Position numbers and translations under genes: made by a program. Of a DNA stretch of 64,000 bases, positions 53,160-64,000 are shown piece after piece (the stretch's first letter is position 1; every line of letters starts with the position of its first letter). The notes under the pieces are model-generated. The model saw only the letters and a list, made by a program, of their open reading frames with translations, ran no database searches and had not been told where the DNA came from. The stretch is from Ligustrum vulgare (Eukaryota > Streptophyta > Magnoliopsida > Lamiales > Oleaceae): contig OY743177.1 in NCBI GenBank assembly GCA_963555705.1, forward strand, positions 55,696,096 through 55,760,095, in the 5' to 3' direction.

Positions 53160-53470
53160 GTAACTTCTAGTACCGTTTGATAAAATATTTGTTATCAACA
53201 TCCAACAACTTTTTGGTAGTGGTAACTCTGGTACCATTTGATAAAATATTATCTAACTTTAGTAGTAGTAACTTCTGGTACCATTTAATGAAATATCAAA
53301 TAACAATAATATCAAATTTATAAGAGCGGAAATATTTAAAATTAGTAAAACCAACCATATAGATGGTAACGTAATATGTATATTTAAAACTGATAAAACC
53401 AACCATATAGGTAGTAACGTAATATGTATATTTAAAATTGATAACCCAACCATTTAGGTGGTATCAACAT
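53160..53470. repeat. Two short tandem repeat families
   Basis: First, three units of GGTAACTTCTGGTACCATTT followed by GATAAAATATT-type sequence (53158-53300). Second, three units of about 50 bp with AAAACCAACCATATAGATGG and AACGTAATATGTATATTT (53330-53470). Confidence 0.75.
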
Positions 53471-54799
53471 AATGAAATAATTACCTTTCATAAATAAGTG
53501 AGTCATATCACCAAATCAAGTCAATGTATTCATAATAGTTCAGTCTATAATAACTCAATATATCACGACATGGTAATAATTATTTATTTTTACCTTGTTT
53601 AAACCTTTTAATTTATCTAATTTATCATATATGGGTATTAATTAATATACAATTTTGTTAATAATAATCATGTTTATATTAACCATAATTAAATGAGTTA
53701 AACTATGATTAATATAAATTTAGTCTCTTATTTACCTAGGCAAAAGCATCAAATATGCTTGGCTTGCTGTCAACCACAAAGTTAGTGGGTACCACGTCAT
53801 CCACAGTCAAATCCAAGATTCCTTTTTCACAAAATGTAGGTAGTGCACCACTGCAATGTAATCAATTTATTGGACTAGCGCCTTTGGCAGCAGCTCCTTA
53901 AACAATAGTGAGATCCACCATTAGAGCATTTGGAGGAACAGCTGCAACAGAAGCTCCATAGATGGACTTAAAGAAATGAAACTACACTTTTATTGCTAAA
54001 ATAATCATCAAAATCGAAACTATTGACACCCCATATGCTCAGCACAAACCTAATCAGAATTACACCCCAAAATTCCTTCAGCTTTCCCAACAAATCTTGA
54101 AAAGATTAATATAGTTTACAGAATTTGTATGTTTCTTCTGAAACATACAAAATAGAAATACTTGTATTTGGACAGTGACTATGGATTTTATTTGTTAATA
54201 ATTAAGGTTGTCTCAAACACAGGAGCTATTGTAAGATTTGAGAATTTAATTTTACTGGGATTTGGACAAAATTTTCTTTTGGTTTTAGAATTTTATGGGT
54301 TACTCTTGCGGCATGGGGAAGAGCAGCTTTGAACTAGGATTCAAGGAAAGGGACGTGACAAGAATATGAATCTAAGAGGTAAGTATTTTTTCAACTCATT
54401 TTGGCTAGAGACTGGTGCTGATAACGTGTTGTAAAATTACCAAAATTATAACAAGGAAAATAGAGAGGTAGAGAGAAATGGGAGAAATTTTCTCTTCATT
54501 AAGGTATATTATGAATGAAATAAGGCTCCTATTTATAGGAGTGGATAATGGCGTAATCGTAATAACATAAAGTTTGCAGGGATATAATGGTAATGTCATT
54601 CACATATATATTATTTATAACAGTCTGCTCCTAGTCAATCCCTTTATTTACTTATGATTTTTAAATTCTTTTTCATGTTTTCAGGTGAAATATTGTTATA
54701 ACTATTGAAGGAGGGTGATCTATACCCTTTTTTATTCATCAAAATTAATCTATTTAATTGATTCTTGGTTTCTAAAATTGATTATAGATTTAAGATTCT

Positions 54800-54862
54800 A
54801 CTCATTGATATTGATATTGATATTGATATTGATATTGATAATTGATAATTGATAATTGATTG
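54800..54862. repeat. (ATTGAT)n microsatellite
   Basis: Five or more ATTGAT units followed by three ATTGATA/ATTGATAA variants, just outside the LTR element. Confidence 0.9.
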
Positions 54863-55346
54863 ACACTTAGCTGGTGTAATTAAATAATGAACTCATTTAT
54901 TGCTATTGGTCATATTGGTGCACACGGGTAAAATTGAGCGTCTATAATTGGGCCCATTGATTTTAATTTTTTTTTTTTTTTGTATTTTCAAACTTAATGA
55001 GGTATAGATTACTCATTGGAAAATAGTATTCATGATTCTTCTATCTTTTCTTTTATAGATGCTCACAATGGAATATCTTGATTTCTCTTATACGAAATGT
55101 GTGATTTCAAATGACGGGCAATTTCGTATGTATGTCGAAAAGTTCATACTTGACCAACCTACCATGAGTACTTTCAAGGCTTCCATATTATGGAGTATCA
55201 TATCTGTTTACCTTAGCGCGTCGTTAACTCATTAAAATGAGCGACAGATGACATGGCGGTGGGCCAGGTTGGACAAGATGGCTTTTGATTTTGATCGGGT
55301 AAATGTATTCAGACAATGAAAAAGCAATGTGAAGACCATTAATACC

Positions 55347-55349
<3 letters not shown>

Positions 55350-55402
<53 letters not shown>
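55350..55402. repeat. (CT)n microsatellite in the left MULE arm
   Basis: Uninterrupted CT run of about 50 bp, just inside the left inverted repeat. Confidence 0.95.
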
Positions 55403-55406
<4 letters not shown>

Positions 55407-55924
55407 GTGTTAAATGAACAAGCAAATCCAGATCTCTCTTCTTCAACCATCCCCTCGCTCTAACGAAGTCATCCGGGTTGAGGAAAAAATACAGATTAAA
55501 ACCCTGATCAAAGGAGTAACGCCAAACCTAAAGGTTAGATTTTTTTTTATTTAAGATTTTTTTTGATAAGTTATGATTCGATGGGAATGGTAATAAAAAA
55601 CTATATTTGCGAAATCAAATGTTAGCAGATCAGTTTCTAAATGGTGATTTCCCTTTAAAATGGTAAATTTCCAGCTTGGAAGTACCAATAAACTGGAGGT
55701 TAGTATTGTAGGGTTAAATCTGTTAATTAACATTGGGATTAATGGAAATGATATTAGTTGGCCACATTCAGTTAATGCAAATGGTATTAGTTTATTTATC
55801 CATTTTATATCATCATGGCTAATTAACACGTAGTTAACATTTTTTTTTATTGCGAATTATAATGAATCTGATGATTGTGATGGTATATTTTTTTTATTTT
55901 TTCTATGTTATCTTATTTTAGGTC

Positions 55925-58090
55925 ATGGAGAGTGATGATAATGTGTTTGTTCCTCAAGTGAATGTTGCTGTTATTCCTAAAATTGGACAACAATTTGAAA
56001 CACTGGATGATGAGTTCAAGTTTTACAATGACTATGCGAAATTAGGAGGTTTTAGTACTCAAATGGCCAACAGTAGAAAGAATAAGGATAAAGATGAGGC
56101 AGCTTGAAAAATGTATGTTTGCACGATGGAAGGTGCAACAGATGAAACATGACAGATGAAGCTAAAAAAATGTTGTGCTACGAACAAGGGAAAGAAACCG
56201 GGGACATACAAGATGTGGGTGTGGTGCCGGACTGACCGTTGTGAAACACCAAATAGAAAAGTTTTGGATTGTTAGTCATTTTGTGGAGGATCATAATCAC
56301 GCACTATCTACACTTAGCCAGACACATTTGTTACAATCACATCGAACTATATCATCAACAAAAAAAGCCCCAGTAGAGAAATTTTCACAAGCTAATATAC
56401 CTACATGTCAACAAATTCCCATTATGGAAATTGATTCAGGTGAACAATCTTCGATTGGTTTTCTTGAACGAGATATAAGGAATCTTCAAAGGTATCTCCA
56501 ACATGAGTCCATAGGGCATGATGCCGAGTCATTGGTTCAGCATTTCGCATTGGAGAAGCTGAGGAACCTAAACTTCTATTACGTATATGAGACAAACGAT
56601 GTTGGGGTGTTCACTCGTTATTTTTGGGCAGATTCCGAGTCTAGGAGTTCTTATGTACATTTTGGAGATGTTGTAGTGTTCGACATGACATACAACACAA
56701 ACAAGTATTCGTTGATTTTTGCACCATTAGTCAGAGTTACTAATCATTGACAGACTATTGTATTCAGATGTGGATTTTTGAACCACGAGAAGATAGATTC
56801 ATTTGTTTGGCTATTTTCGAGGTTCCTTGAAGCAATGCCTACTGAAGAAGCCCTTAAGGTGATTGTAACTGATCAGGATGCAATAATTTCAAAGGCTGTG
56901 GGTGATGTATTTCCTAACTCATTAAATAGATTTTGTTTATGGCATATTTTGAATAAGTTCTCCGAAAAAATGAGCCCGACACTGTATAGAGTACAATATC
57001 ACTGATTGCTGAACATAATTAACCAATCGAAATTGCAAGAGGAGTTTGAACTACGTTGGTCTGAATTGATGGGGAACACTGAGTTAGGAGGCAATGTTTG
57101 GCTTCATAATATGTATGAAGTACGAGGACGTTGGGCTCCAGCCTACTATAGACACATTTCCGCAGCAGGAATGTCTAGTAGCCAGAGATCAGAGAGTAAT
57201 CACGCATTCTACAAGAGGTACATCAACAAGAAAAACACATTGATGGAATTCATCATCCGTTTTAACAATGTTTTGTCACACCAGTGCCACGAATAAATAA
57301 TTGCTAACCACATTGATATCAACGAACAACCTCGTACGAAGACATCATTTATGATAGAGAATCAAATATTGAAGATATACACAAAGACAATTTTCTAATT
57401 GTTCCAAACGTAGTTACAGCAAAGCACCAACAACATTTACTCAAAACAATTATCCATGGATTTAGCAAAAGTTTATGTAGTGGAGCGACTCGAACATGGG
57501 AGAGCTTATGACAGACAGCATAAGGTGACATACTTTACTACATATAAATTCTTGCCATGTACTTGTCAACTGTTTGACTTTTATGGTTATCCATGTCGTC
57601 ACATACTTGTATTGATAAAAGTTAAACAATTGATGTTGTTTCCGAATATATATATTCTCCGTCGTTGGATGAAGAATGCAAAACCAACTTTGTCTACGAA
57701 CAAGTAGCGGATTCAACACGTGGGAAGTCTTTAATTTCAAGGCATGGAATGTTGGGGCACAAAGCCTTAGAGTTGGTGGATGAGAGATCGTTAATTGAAG
57801 CTCATAGCAACTTTGTAATGGATGAACTTCGTACCCTCATAGAACGTGTCAAGACCATTGACGATGGAGGAGATGTTGGACCTAGAAAAAAATATGACCA
57901 AGAGTAGTGACGAGGTACGACTTGTGTGTGATCCTACTCTTGTCAGGACGAAAGGGTGTGGAAAACATTCGAAGTCATCGAATGAGATAGCAATATCCCA
58001 ATCAAAGTGAACTTGTGGGCAGTACGGGCGTTCTGGGCATGACAAGAGAACATTCCTGCTAGGCAATCAGAGTAAGTTTAGTGGAACATT
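55925..58090 (+). pseudogene. FAR1-related MULE transposase, decayed
   Basis: Starts MESDDNVFVPQVNV with FETLDDEFKFYNDYAKLGGF (55925-56107), the beginning of a FAR1 DNA-binding domain, then shifts frame. 56175-56750 shows HTRCGCGAGLTVVKHQIEKF and SHFVEDHNHALSTLS, the rest of that domain, then the MULE transposase core from DVVVFDMTYNTNKYSLIFAP (first Asp). After TGA 56748 the core continues with KVIVTDQDAIISKAVGDVFP and NRFCLWHIL. Stops at 57003 and 57294 follow. A SWIM zinc finger reads CTCQLFDFYGYPCRHILV at about 57557-57610. A terminal knuckle-like CGQYGRSGHDKRTF lies near 58015. Domain order is that of Jittery-type transposases and FAR1/FHY3 factors. Confidence 0.88.
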
Positions 58091-58659
58091 TTACTTTACT
58101 TAATTATTATTATTATTGTTATTAAATTTTTTAATTTTTTAAAATCCTAATGTATTTGACATTTATTTATTTATTTATTGAATTAGATCAAATCTCGTGG
58201 ATGAGCCATACCAACCAGAATGACCAGATGATGGTTTATAGGATGATATGTATGCAAGCGTTGCTAGAAATGACTACGGTGCATTCCATAGTTTTGACGA
58301 TTCCAGCTTCAATTAGGGGACTTTACGGGGAACTCCAATCATTATAACTATGTTTTTCCAGTAATATTTCATGTAGCCTTGTACCCAGAACTGTTATAAT
58401 GCCAGTAATGTGACTCATTATGTTGTTGCGGACTTATTTTAATGGGAACGATTCAATTTGTTCGAAAATATTGGTTGTGCTTTACAAGTCGATGTCGTTT
58501 AAATGACATTTTAGTTCAAAACACCGATAAGCACATATGACTAGATTGATACACCAAAAAAAGAACAATATTCAATAACTTACCAAAAAATCGGAAATAA
58601 AAAAATAGTAATCCAGGTTTGCTTGTTAATTTAACACATGAAGGGGAGGGAGGGAAGGA

Positions 58660-58660
<1 letters not shown>

Positions 58661-58711
<51 letters not shown>
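58661..58711. repeat. (GA)n microsatellite in the right MULE arm
   Basis: Mirror counterpart of the CT run in the left arm. ORFs reading poly(Glu-Arg) across it are not genes. Confidence 0.95.
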
Positions 58712-58714
<3 letters not shown>

Positions 58715-59010
58715 GTGAAGAAGGAGAGAGAAAATGGTCTTAGAGTCACATTGCTTTTGTCATTGTCTAAGTTCATTTACCCAGTCAAAAGCAAAAGCCA
58801 TCATCTCCAACATGGCCCACCGCCATGTCATATGTCGCTCATTTTAATGAGTTAGCGCCATGCCAAGGTGAACAGATCTGTATGTAGTATCACTTATCTA
58901 TTTTCTGAATACTTCCATCGGGATTGAAGTAAAAATGCAAGTCGTTAGGGTTTGGTCAATGTAGTATATCTTTGTGTAAAACACCATGAAAGGGGAAAAT
59001 GATAATGTAA

Positions 59011-59547
59011 ATTCACTTCTTTAAACCATTTATGAAATACGACAAACTCTGTGAAAATTCTGCAAAATTTTATTGCGTGCTTTCATGTCGTTTTAAATCT
59101 TTCAAAAGGCAAAAAGACACTAAAATAACAATAAATTTGAATCGAGGGACGACCACTTGTAAAAGGGGTTGATACCCTCTCTACAACTGTAGGGGTCGAC
59201 CCCCTACACAGGGGTCAATACCCCTGCAGCTACCCTATTCTTGCAAGGTCAACCCCTACTACCTACTTTCTAAAAAAATTATTTTTCTCTATTTTTTCAC
59301 TCCCTATCCATCAACGTCAACCTATTTGAAGGATATTGTTGTGGCATGACAAGAGTTATAATTACACACACCTCCTTCCAAGCACTTAATATAGCCTTTT
59401 ATATCTTGTCATGTACGTGATAATTAAGTTAGTAAATACGATAATAAGCCACTCACGGTGTTAAGATTAATTTTCCATATATTTATATTTTCCTAAGATT
59501 AAAATTTCCAATTGGAGCTGTCTTGTAGGGCATTTTAAAGATAGATT
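59011..59547. other. Intergenic DNA with a GGGGTC/GACCCC palindrome cluster
   Basis: No gene. Between 59166 and 59265 the words GGGGTTGATACCC, GGGGTCGACCCC, GGGGTCAATACCCC and GGTCAACCCC recur, each a near-palindrome, alternating with CTACA/TACAAC spacers. Confidence 0.65.
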
Positions 59548-60059
59548 TGTTGTGAATTATGAACCTTAATTCTATTTTGTCGAGAGCAATTTGTATCAAG
59601 AATGATAAATAAACAATCAAGAACACGTAAGATATATAGAGGTTCGCCTTAATGTGAGATACGTCATCGTTTGTCGCTACAGGAATTTATTATAATAAAG
59701 AAATGTTTATAAGAGAAAACACAAATTTATCTTCTCTGGCATCTTTTTTTTCCCGTTTTGATGGATTAATTATATTAGACTCCATGGCTTAATAATCTCC
59801 CACTTTGAGACTAATTCACCATTATTAACTCATTTGCAGCGACAAAAACTCCTCAATTTAAAATAGAAGTCCAACTGAAGTTGCACACAACTTCAGTTTC
59901 TTAATCTAAACAGTCTTCGTAAGCATGTCATCTGATTTCTAATTCTCGTGAATCTATCAAGTGTTAAGATTTCATCATCTAAAATTGATATGATGAAATG
60001 ATAATGACCTATATATGATTTCTCGTAGGTTGATAAATTGTATTCTTTACTAAGTGAAT

Positions 60060-61010
60060 AGCACTCCTACTGTCACAGACTCACAATGCAACTATCTACT
60101 GCATCTTATACAGATAACTAATTGTTGTACAATCAAAAGTATATATATATCATGTTGTACTCATCTTGCCATCAATATCTCCCACCATGTCAGTATCTCC
60201 ATTGATCTTTAATCCCAAACCTGATTTTCTGAAGCATAAGGCTGAATCCAAAGTACCTCTCAAGTATATAAGAATCCACTTTAATATCTCCTAATATTGT
60301 TTAATGGATTACTCATATATCTACTCACAACTCCCACTGTGTGTGCTATATCCAATCTTGTACACACCATGATATACGTAAGACTACCAGTAGCAATGCA
60401 TAAGGCACCTTGGCCACGAAGGCTCGCTCCTGCTCTGTAAAGGGTGACTTCTCATTTAATAGCTTGAAGTGACTAGCCAAATGAGTACTTGCTGGTTATC
60501 GTCCATACTGAACATGTTTAGCACATTCTTCACATATTCTTCATGTGATAGTTTCAGGATGTTACTGTCCTTAATAATTCTCATCCCAATAATTTGTATC
60601 ACAGACTCCTTGGATAACTCTTTTTTCAACTTATATATTTCTTATTTGCAAGCACCTGCAATCAGTAAGTCATCAACATATAACAGGGAAATAAAGTTCT
60701 TTACATAACAACAATGATCTACCTGACACCTTCTAAAGCCATTACTGCTCATAAAAATGTCAAATTTGTTATACCATTGTCTTGATCTTGTTTAATATCA
60801 TACAAACTCTTTTAAGGCCTGCACACCATTTCCTATTTTTCTTGTACTTTGAAACCTTGTGGCTGTATCATGTAAATCTCCCCTTCAAATCATCATGAAG
60901 AAATACATTTAATTGCTCTAGTTACAATTCCTCATTTACTACTCATCAAAGTAATACTCTAATTGTGGTTAATTTCACCATATGAAAGGAAATTTCAGTG
61001 TAGTCAATGT
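60060..61010 (-). pseudogene. copia reverse transcriptase and RNase H, heavily decayed
   Basis: Minus strand near 60690 gives LLYVDDLLIAGACK with the catalytic Asp pair, then ELSKESVIQIIGMRIIKDSN and KLSHEEYVKNVLNMFSMDD, the palm-to-thumb region. Towards 60100 LKWILIYLRGTLDSAL and GDIDGKMSTT mark the start of RNase H. Many stops. Confidence 0.75.
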
Positions 61011-61542
61011 CTCCATTATGTTGAAATCCCTTAGCAACTAGCCTTGCTTTGTATTGCTTACATTCATCATGTTCTTTTAATTGTTAAATCCACTTATTTT
61101 GTAAAGTCTTCTTTTGTTTAGGTAAGTTTGTCAATTCTCATGCCTGATTGGACAATAATGAGTCCATCTAATCTTGCATGGTTAACTCCTTGATTAATTC
61201 ATCAGCTAGCACAACTTCATTATAACTTTGTATTTCAACTCTACAGTCAATATAATATAATGCAATATTGGAGAATATTTCTATGGAGATCTAATAGTTC
61301 TGCTGGATCTTCTGGGTTAAGTTACATGGGTCTTCTGATTTACATCTAGTTCTATATTTTCTTGATTTTTACTATAAATATTCTTTAGGATAATCATTGG
61401 AAGATCTTTCAACGAGATCACCTCTGTTTTTTTAATTTCAGGACTTGAATCTTTAAAGTCTGTTTTCCAACATATCTTTATACGACATGCTTTCATTGAA
61501 GATCATATCCTTGCTTCTAATAACCTTTCGACCAATATCATC

Positions 61543-62630
61543 TCAGATATGATAGCCTAACTCGTTATCACAATACCCAATAAAGAAACACTTCTTCGAT
61601 TTAACACCAAGCTTGCTTATTGCAGTAGAATAAATGTTAATGTATGACGCACAATCAAATAACTTCAATTGTGAATGTTTTAAATTTTTATTACTCAAAA
61701 TTAGTGTTATAAAATGCACGAAAAACGCGCGCTCTAGGCTCAATGCGCCTCTCCCGCGTCGATTTGGCAAAAAGCGAAAAAAGCGTGCAGACAATTTTTT
61801 ATTTAAAAAGCGGGTGTAAAGCACGCTTAAGCATAAGTAAGCGCTCCTAAGCACGAGTGATGCATGAGTAAGCGCACATAAAGCGTTCTGATGCTTTTTT
61901 TTTAATTTTTTAATTTTTACAAGTTAAAGTGTGTGTAAAGTTTAAAGTAGTATGTAGTAATTGAGAAACGCTTTTTAACGCATACTCCCGCGTAAGCTTC
62001 AAAAGCTTGACTCTCGGGCTCCACGCTTCACGCTTTTTAGAACACTACTCAAAACCTCGTCTAGTATTCTGTAATTCAATGGTGAAGGTCCTTTATTGAT
62101 CAAATAATTTGCATTGCTGACAACCTCATCTCAGAATATCTTTGAATCCAGCATATAATTAATCTCACAATTCTATCACACTGATTTAAAGTCTTATTCG
62201 TCCTTTCAGCCATAACATTTTGTTGAGGTGTTCCTAGAATGATTTTCTTCATCTTGAAATTATCAGCTACAATACTTCTTGAAATCATCAGCTACATACT
62301 CTCTACCATTATGTGACTGAAAATACTTCACCTTCAAATATGTCTCGCTCTCAACCTTCGTTTTTCATCTCTTGAAGGATCAATGACATTAGATTTATTC
62401 TTCAGAAAATAGACCCGTACATTTCTGCTTAAGTCATCAATAAATGTCACATACTAATTTGAACATCCAAAGGAAGTAACATCTGAAGGTCCCCACACTT
62501 CCGTAATTCTATATTAATCAACTTCAATTTTATAGCTTTCGAATCCCTTCCGATTTTAGAGAAACCAACCATTTTCTACTTGCCAAAAATACAACCTTGA
62601 CACAAAATGTGTTCAACATATTTCAACCCT
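61543..62630 (-). pseudogene. copia integrase, split by a MITE
   Basis: Near 62620 the minus strand shows the end of the zinc domain (LPGLKYVEHILCQGCIFGK). 62288-62100 gives GTPQQNVMAERTNKTLNQ with the catalytic Glu. 61690-61543 gives KLFDCASYINIY, KLGVKSKKCFFIGYCDNELG, the copia integrase tail. The 346-bp element 61701-62046 separates the last two. Confidence 0.8.
61701..62046. mobile_element. hAT-like MITE in the copia integrase
   Basis: Flanked by the perfect 8-bp direct repeat ACTCAAAA (61693-61700 and 62047-62054). Ends TTAGTGTTATAAAATGC and GCTTTTTAGAACACT are inverted repeats apart from two extra T on the left. Interior rich in GCGC, AAGCG and CGCTT words. An 8-bp duplication suggests hAT-type mobilisation. 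Confidence 0.82.
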
Positions 62631-62869
62631 GGTAGATTTCCTTTAGGCTTAAGGACTTTCTTTCTAGTTTCACTCATATGTCACAACCTACAATGTTACA
62701 AATCAAAACTGACAACTGAATCAATAACTGTAGTCTTGCCTCTACAGGTAGAAATGATGTAAAAAATTCCAGATTTACTTTCACAAGCAACAACTATGGA
62801 TCCCTTCATGATTCTCCAAGAAACAACATTAAAAATCACATTATGACCATCATCATCAATTTGTCCAAT

Positions 62870-63340
62870 TGGGGATCAGATTACGCATCAATTTAGTTAC
62901 ATGTTTCGCCTTATGAATTTTCCTTAAATACCCATTTGACATCTTCAAATTGACATCACCAATAACAAAAATATTCATAGTTCTGCACTAGCAAGACCTT
63001 TCCATAATTTTTGCCACGTAGTTTTCCTTGATCTTGCGACGTGTCATGAAAAGAAGCTCCTGAAGCCATCACCCAATAATCAATAGGACTTTAACCGACA
63101 AGAATAAAGCATATGTTCATCTTTAGTCACGACATTGGAAGTGTCTTCATTCCTTTCTTCAATTTCTTTGGTGCTATAATTGGAATTTCACTTTCTTTCT
63201 AGACTTGGACATGCATCTACCATTCCCCTGCTTCTTTCTGTTGCCTTTATAATTGGAATTTTTCTCGAAACTCCTACCCTTGTTCTCGATATTTAGGACA
63301 TCATTCGAAGTTGAGACTTTTTAGAATCTTTTCTATGGAC
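62870..63340 (-). pseudogene. copia protease region
   Basis: Minus strand shows WVMASGASFHDTS near 63065, equivalent to the copia protease DSGAS motif with Asp replaced by Ala. Zinc-knuckle region before it is degraded. Confidence 0.6.
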
Positions 63341-63359
63341 TTTTGCAACAAGAATAGTA

Positions 63360-63720
63360 TCACAATCGAACTTCACTGAATTTTAGTTTTACATTGCTTA
63401 TAGAATTATTGACCGCAACTCTCATATGTTCCCAACTATTCGATAGTGATGCCAATATGGTTAGGGTGTGAAACTCAACATCAAATTTAATCTTAATTGA
63501 GACCAACTGATTGATAATTATATTCAATTTACTGAGATGTTCTGTTGCTAGAACACCTTCAGCCATCTTCAAATTTAATATTTTCATCAGATGTAACTTA
63601 TTAGACGCAGATGGCTTCTCATACATATTGGATAACATCTTCATCAAATATACTGTATTTTTCTCTGCCGCTACGTTGCAACCAACGTCATTCGATATTG
63701 TCGATTAGATAGCACACAAT
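63360..63720 (-). pseudogene. copia gag
   Basis: Best preserved piece is 63647-63360: SNMYEKPSASNKLHLMKILN, LKMAEGVLATEHLSKLNIII, then LASLSNSWEHMRVAVNNS, the classic copia gag core (UBN2 domain). It lies just inside the PBS. Confidence 0.85.
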
Positions 63721-64000
63721 ATCTAATATCAAAGAGTTTCTAGTCATTTTAACTCATTCAAGTTGGCTTTTCCTCTAGAAGTGGCTAGTGCAATTTTTCA
63801 TTATACGGATAATCCTCGACCTGGATGCAAAATTCATACCATCAAACTTGTAGAGATTCTCAGCGACCACACTTCTTCACCAGCCATTGCTCTCAATCAA
63901 GAACTGAAACTCTAATATCAGTTGTTGTGAATTAGGAACTCTAATTCTTTTTTTATCAAGAGAAAATGTACATCTATTTTCTCTAACCTTACATAAGGAC

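Larger units (their letters stand above)
49075..54622 (-). mobile_element. Largely non-coding LTR element, copia-like, with host-gene cargo
   Basis: Two 196-bp LTRs, 49075-49270 and 54427-54622, align closely; right copy TGTTGTAAAATTACC to TTATTTATAACA. Flanks GTCAG (49070-49074) and GTCTG (54623-54627) fit a target duplication with one change. A purine tract (minus CATTCAATGGGGAG) follows the left LTR; before the right LTR the minus strand reads CGTTATCAGCACCAG as a candidate primer site. No gag or pol was recognised in 5.1 kb. Contents: three copies of CCTTACTAGGAAAACCCTGT-type words (49310-49610), an ACTTCTGGT motif array, a 33-bp inverted repeat, and a LOG-like pseudogene on the opposite strand. 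Confidence 0.8.
55110..59010 (+). mobile_element. Mutator-like element (MULE) with FAR1-type transposase
   Basis: Long terminal inverted repeats: 55199-55346 pairs with 58733-58880 (AACTCATTAAAATGAGCGAC and CATGGCGGTGGGCCA on the left have exact or near-exact inverted partners on the right). Weaker inverted similarity extends outward to about 55110 and 59010 (for example TTGACCAACC against GGTTTGGTCAA). Both arms continue inward into CT/GA microsatellites in mirror position. The transposase lies between. The outermost bases and 9-bp target duplication could not be fixed with confidence. Confidence 0.85.
59548..64000 (-). mobile_element. Ty1/copia retrotransposon, running off the right edge
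   Basis: 3' LTR begins at 59548 with TGTTGTGAATTATGAACC. The same sequence (TGTTGTGAATTAGGAACT) starts the other LTR at 63923, which continues beyond the window. Minus strand next to 63923 reads TGATATTAGAGT (63909-63920), a decayed initiator tRNA-Met PBS. A purine tract (minus AAAGTGGGAGA, 59790-59800) sits beside the 3' LTR. Coding order on the minus strand is gag, protease, integrase, RT, RNase H, as in copia. All are broken. Confidence 0.88.

Noticed and set aside
55232..58855. ORFs with long Glu-Arg or Ser-Leu runs near 55232-55450 and 58516-58855
   Set aside because: They are translations of the CT/GA microsatellites in the MULE arms.
1..64000. CRISPR arrays, bacterial operons, ribosome binding sites, tRNA genes
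   Set aside because: Nothing of the kind was seen; the window is plant nuclear DNA and its spaced repeats are microsatellites, LTR tandem repeats or MITEs.

Overview
The window is plant nuclear DNA, most likely from a eudicot. It has a spliced nuclear gene, plant-type LTR retrotransposons (Tat and Tekay Ty3/gypsy, several Ty1/copia), a Cassandra LTR carrying a 5S-rRNA-like promoter, a FAR1-type Mutator element and an endogenous plant pararetrovirus (Caulimoviridae). The species cannot be named from the sequence. Almost everything is mobile or viral DNA in decay. One ordinary host gene could be reconstructed, plus a LOG-like pseudogene.

Region 1 (1-13660) is an endogenous pararetrovirus locus. 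About 3.6 kb of viral sequence lies on the minus strand (1-3588, running off the left edge) and again on the plus strand (3770-7373), head to head around a spacer of about 180 bp. Each arm carries an initiator-tRNA-Met-type primer binding site at the inner edge of its viral genes. The plus copy continues with small coiled-coil ORFs, coat protein with zinc knuckle, 30K-type movement protein, two successive retropepsin-like domains, reverse transcriptase and RNase H, and a last ORF in the position of a transactivator. There is no integrase. A viral-type promoter, poly(A) signal and leader follow (11540-12041), then five more small AT-rich ORFs (12042-13660). Stops and frameshifts break the main enzymes.

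Region 2 (13661-18409) holds a decayed coding fragment and a 2.7-kb solo LTR of a Tekay-like family (14824-17526, target duplication ATACC).

Region 3 (18415-34471) is one Tat-lineage Ty3/gypsy element on the minus strand, 16 kb between LTR ends, with target duplication TATAA, PBS and polypurine tract. It has gag, protease, RT, RNase H, a second (archaeal-type) RNase H and a truncated integrase, plus an antisense ORF near its 3' LTR. Nested inside are a 5'-truncated Tekay element (22077 to about 27685), a Cassandra solo LTR inside that Tekay integrase (25048-25324), and an unrelated 1.55-kb solo LTR splitting the Tat RT at its catalytic motif (29442-30994).

Region 4 (34477-45177) contains LTR fragments, copia gag remnants, GC-rich elements of Mutator type, and a three-exon host gene for a small LEA-like protein (41049-42908, minus) whose second intron carries a foldback MITE.

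Region 5 (45178-64000) contains a gag-only non-autonomous copia element, a Tourist-like MITE, a 5.5-kb largely non-coding LTR element enclosing a LOG-like pseudogene, a decayed MULE with FAR1-type transposase and long terminal inverted repeats, and a minus-strand copia element that runs off the right edge. Many insertions were delimited by reading matching target-site duplications directly.
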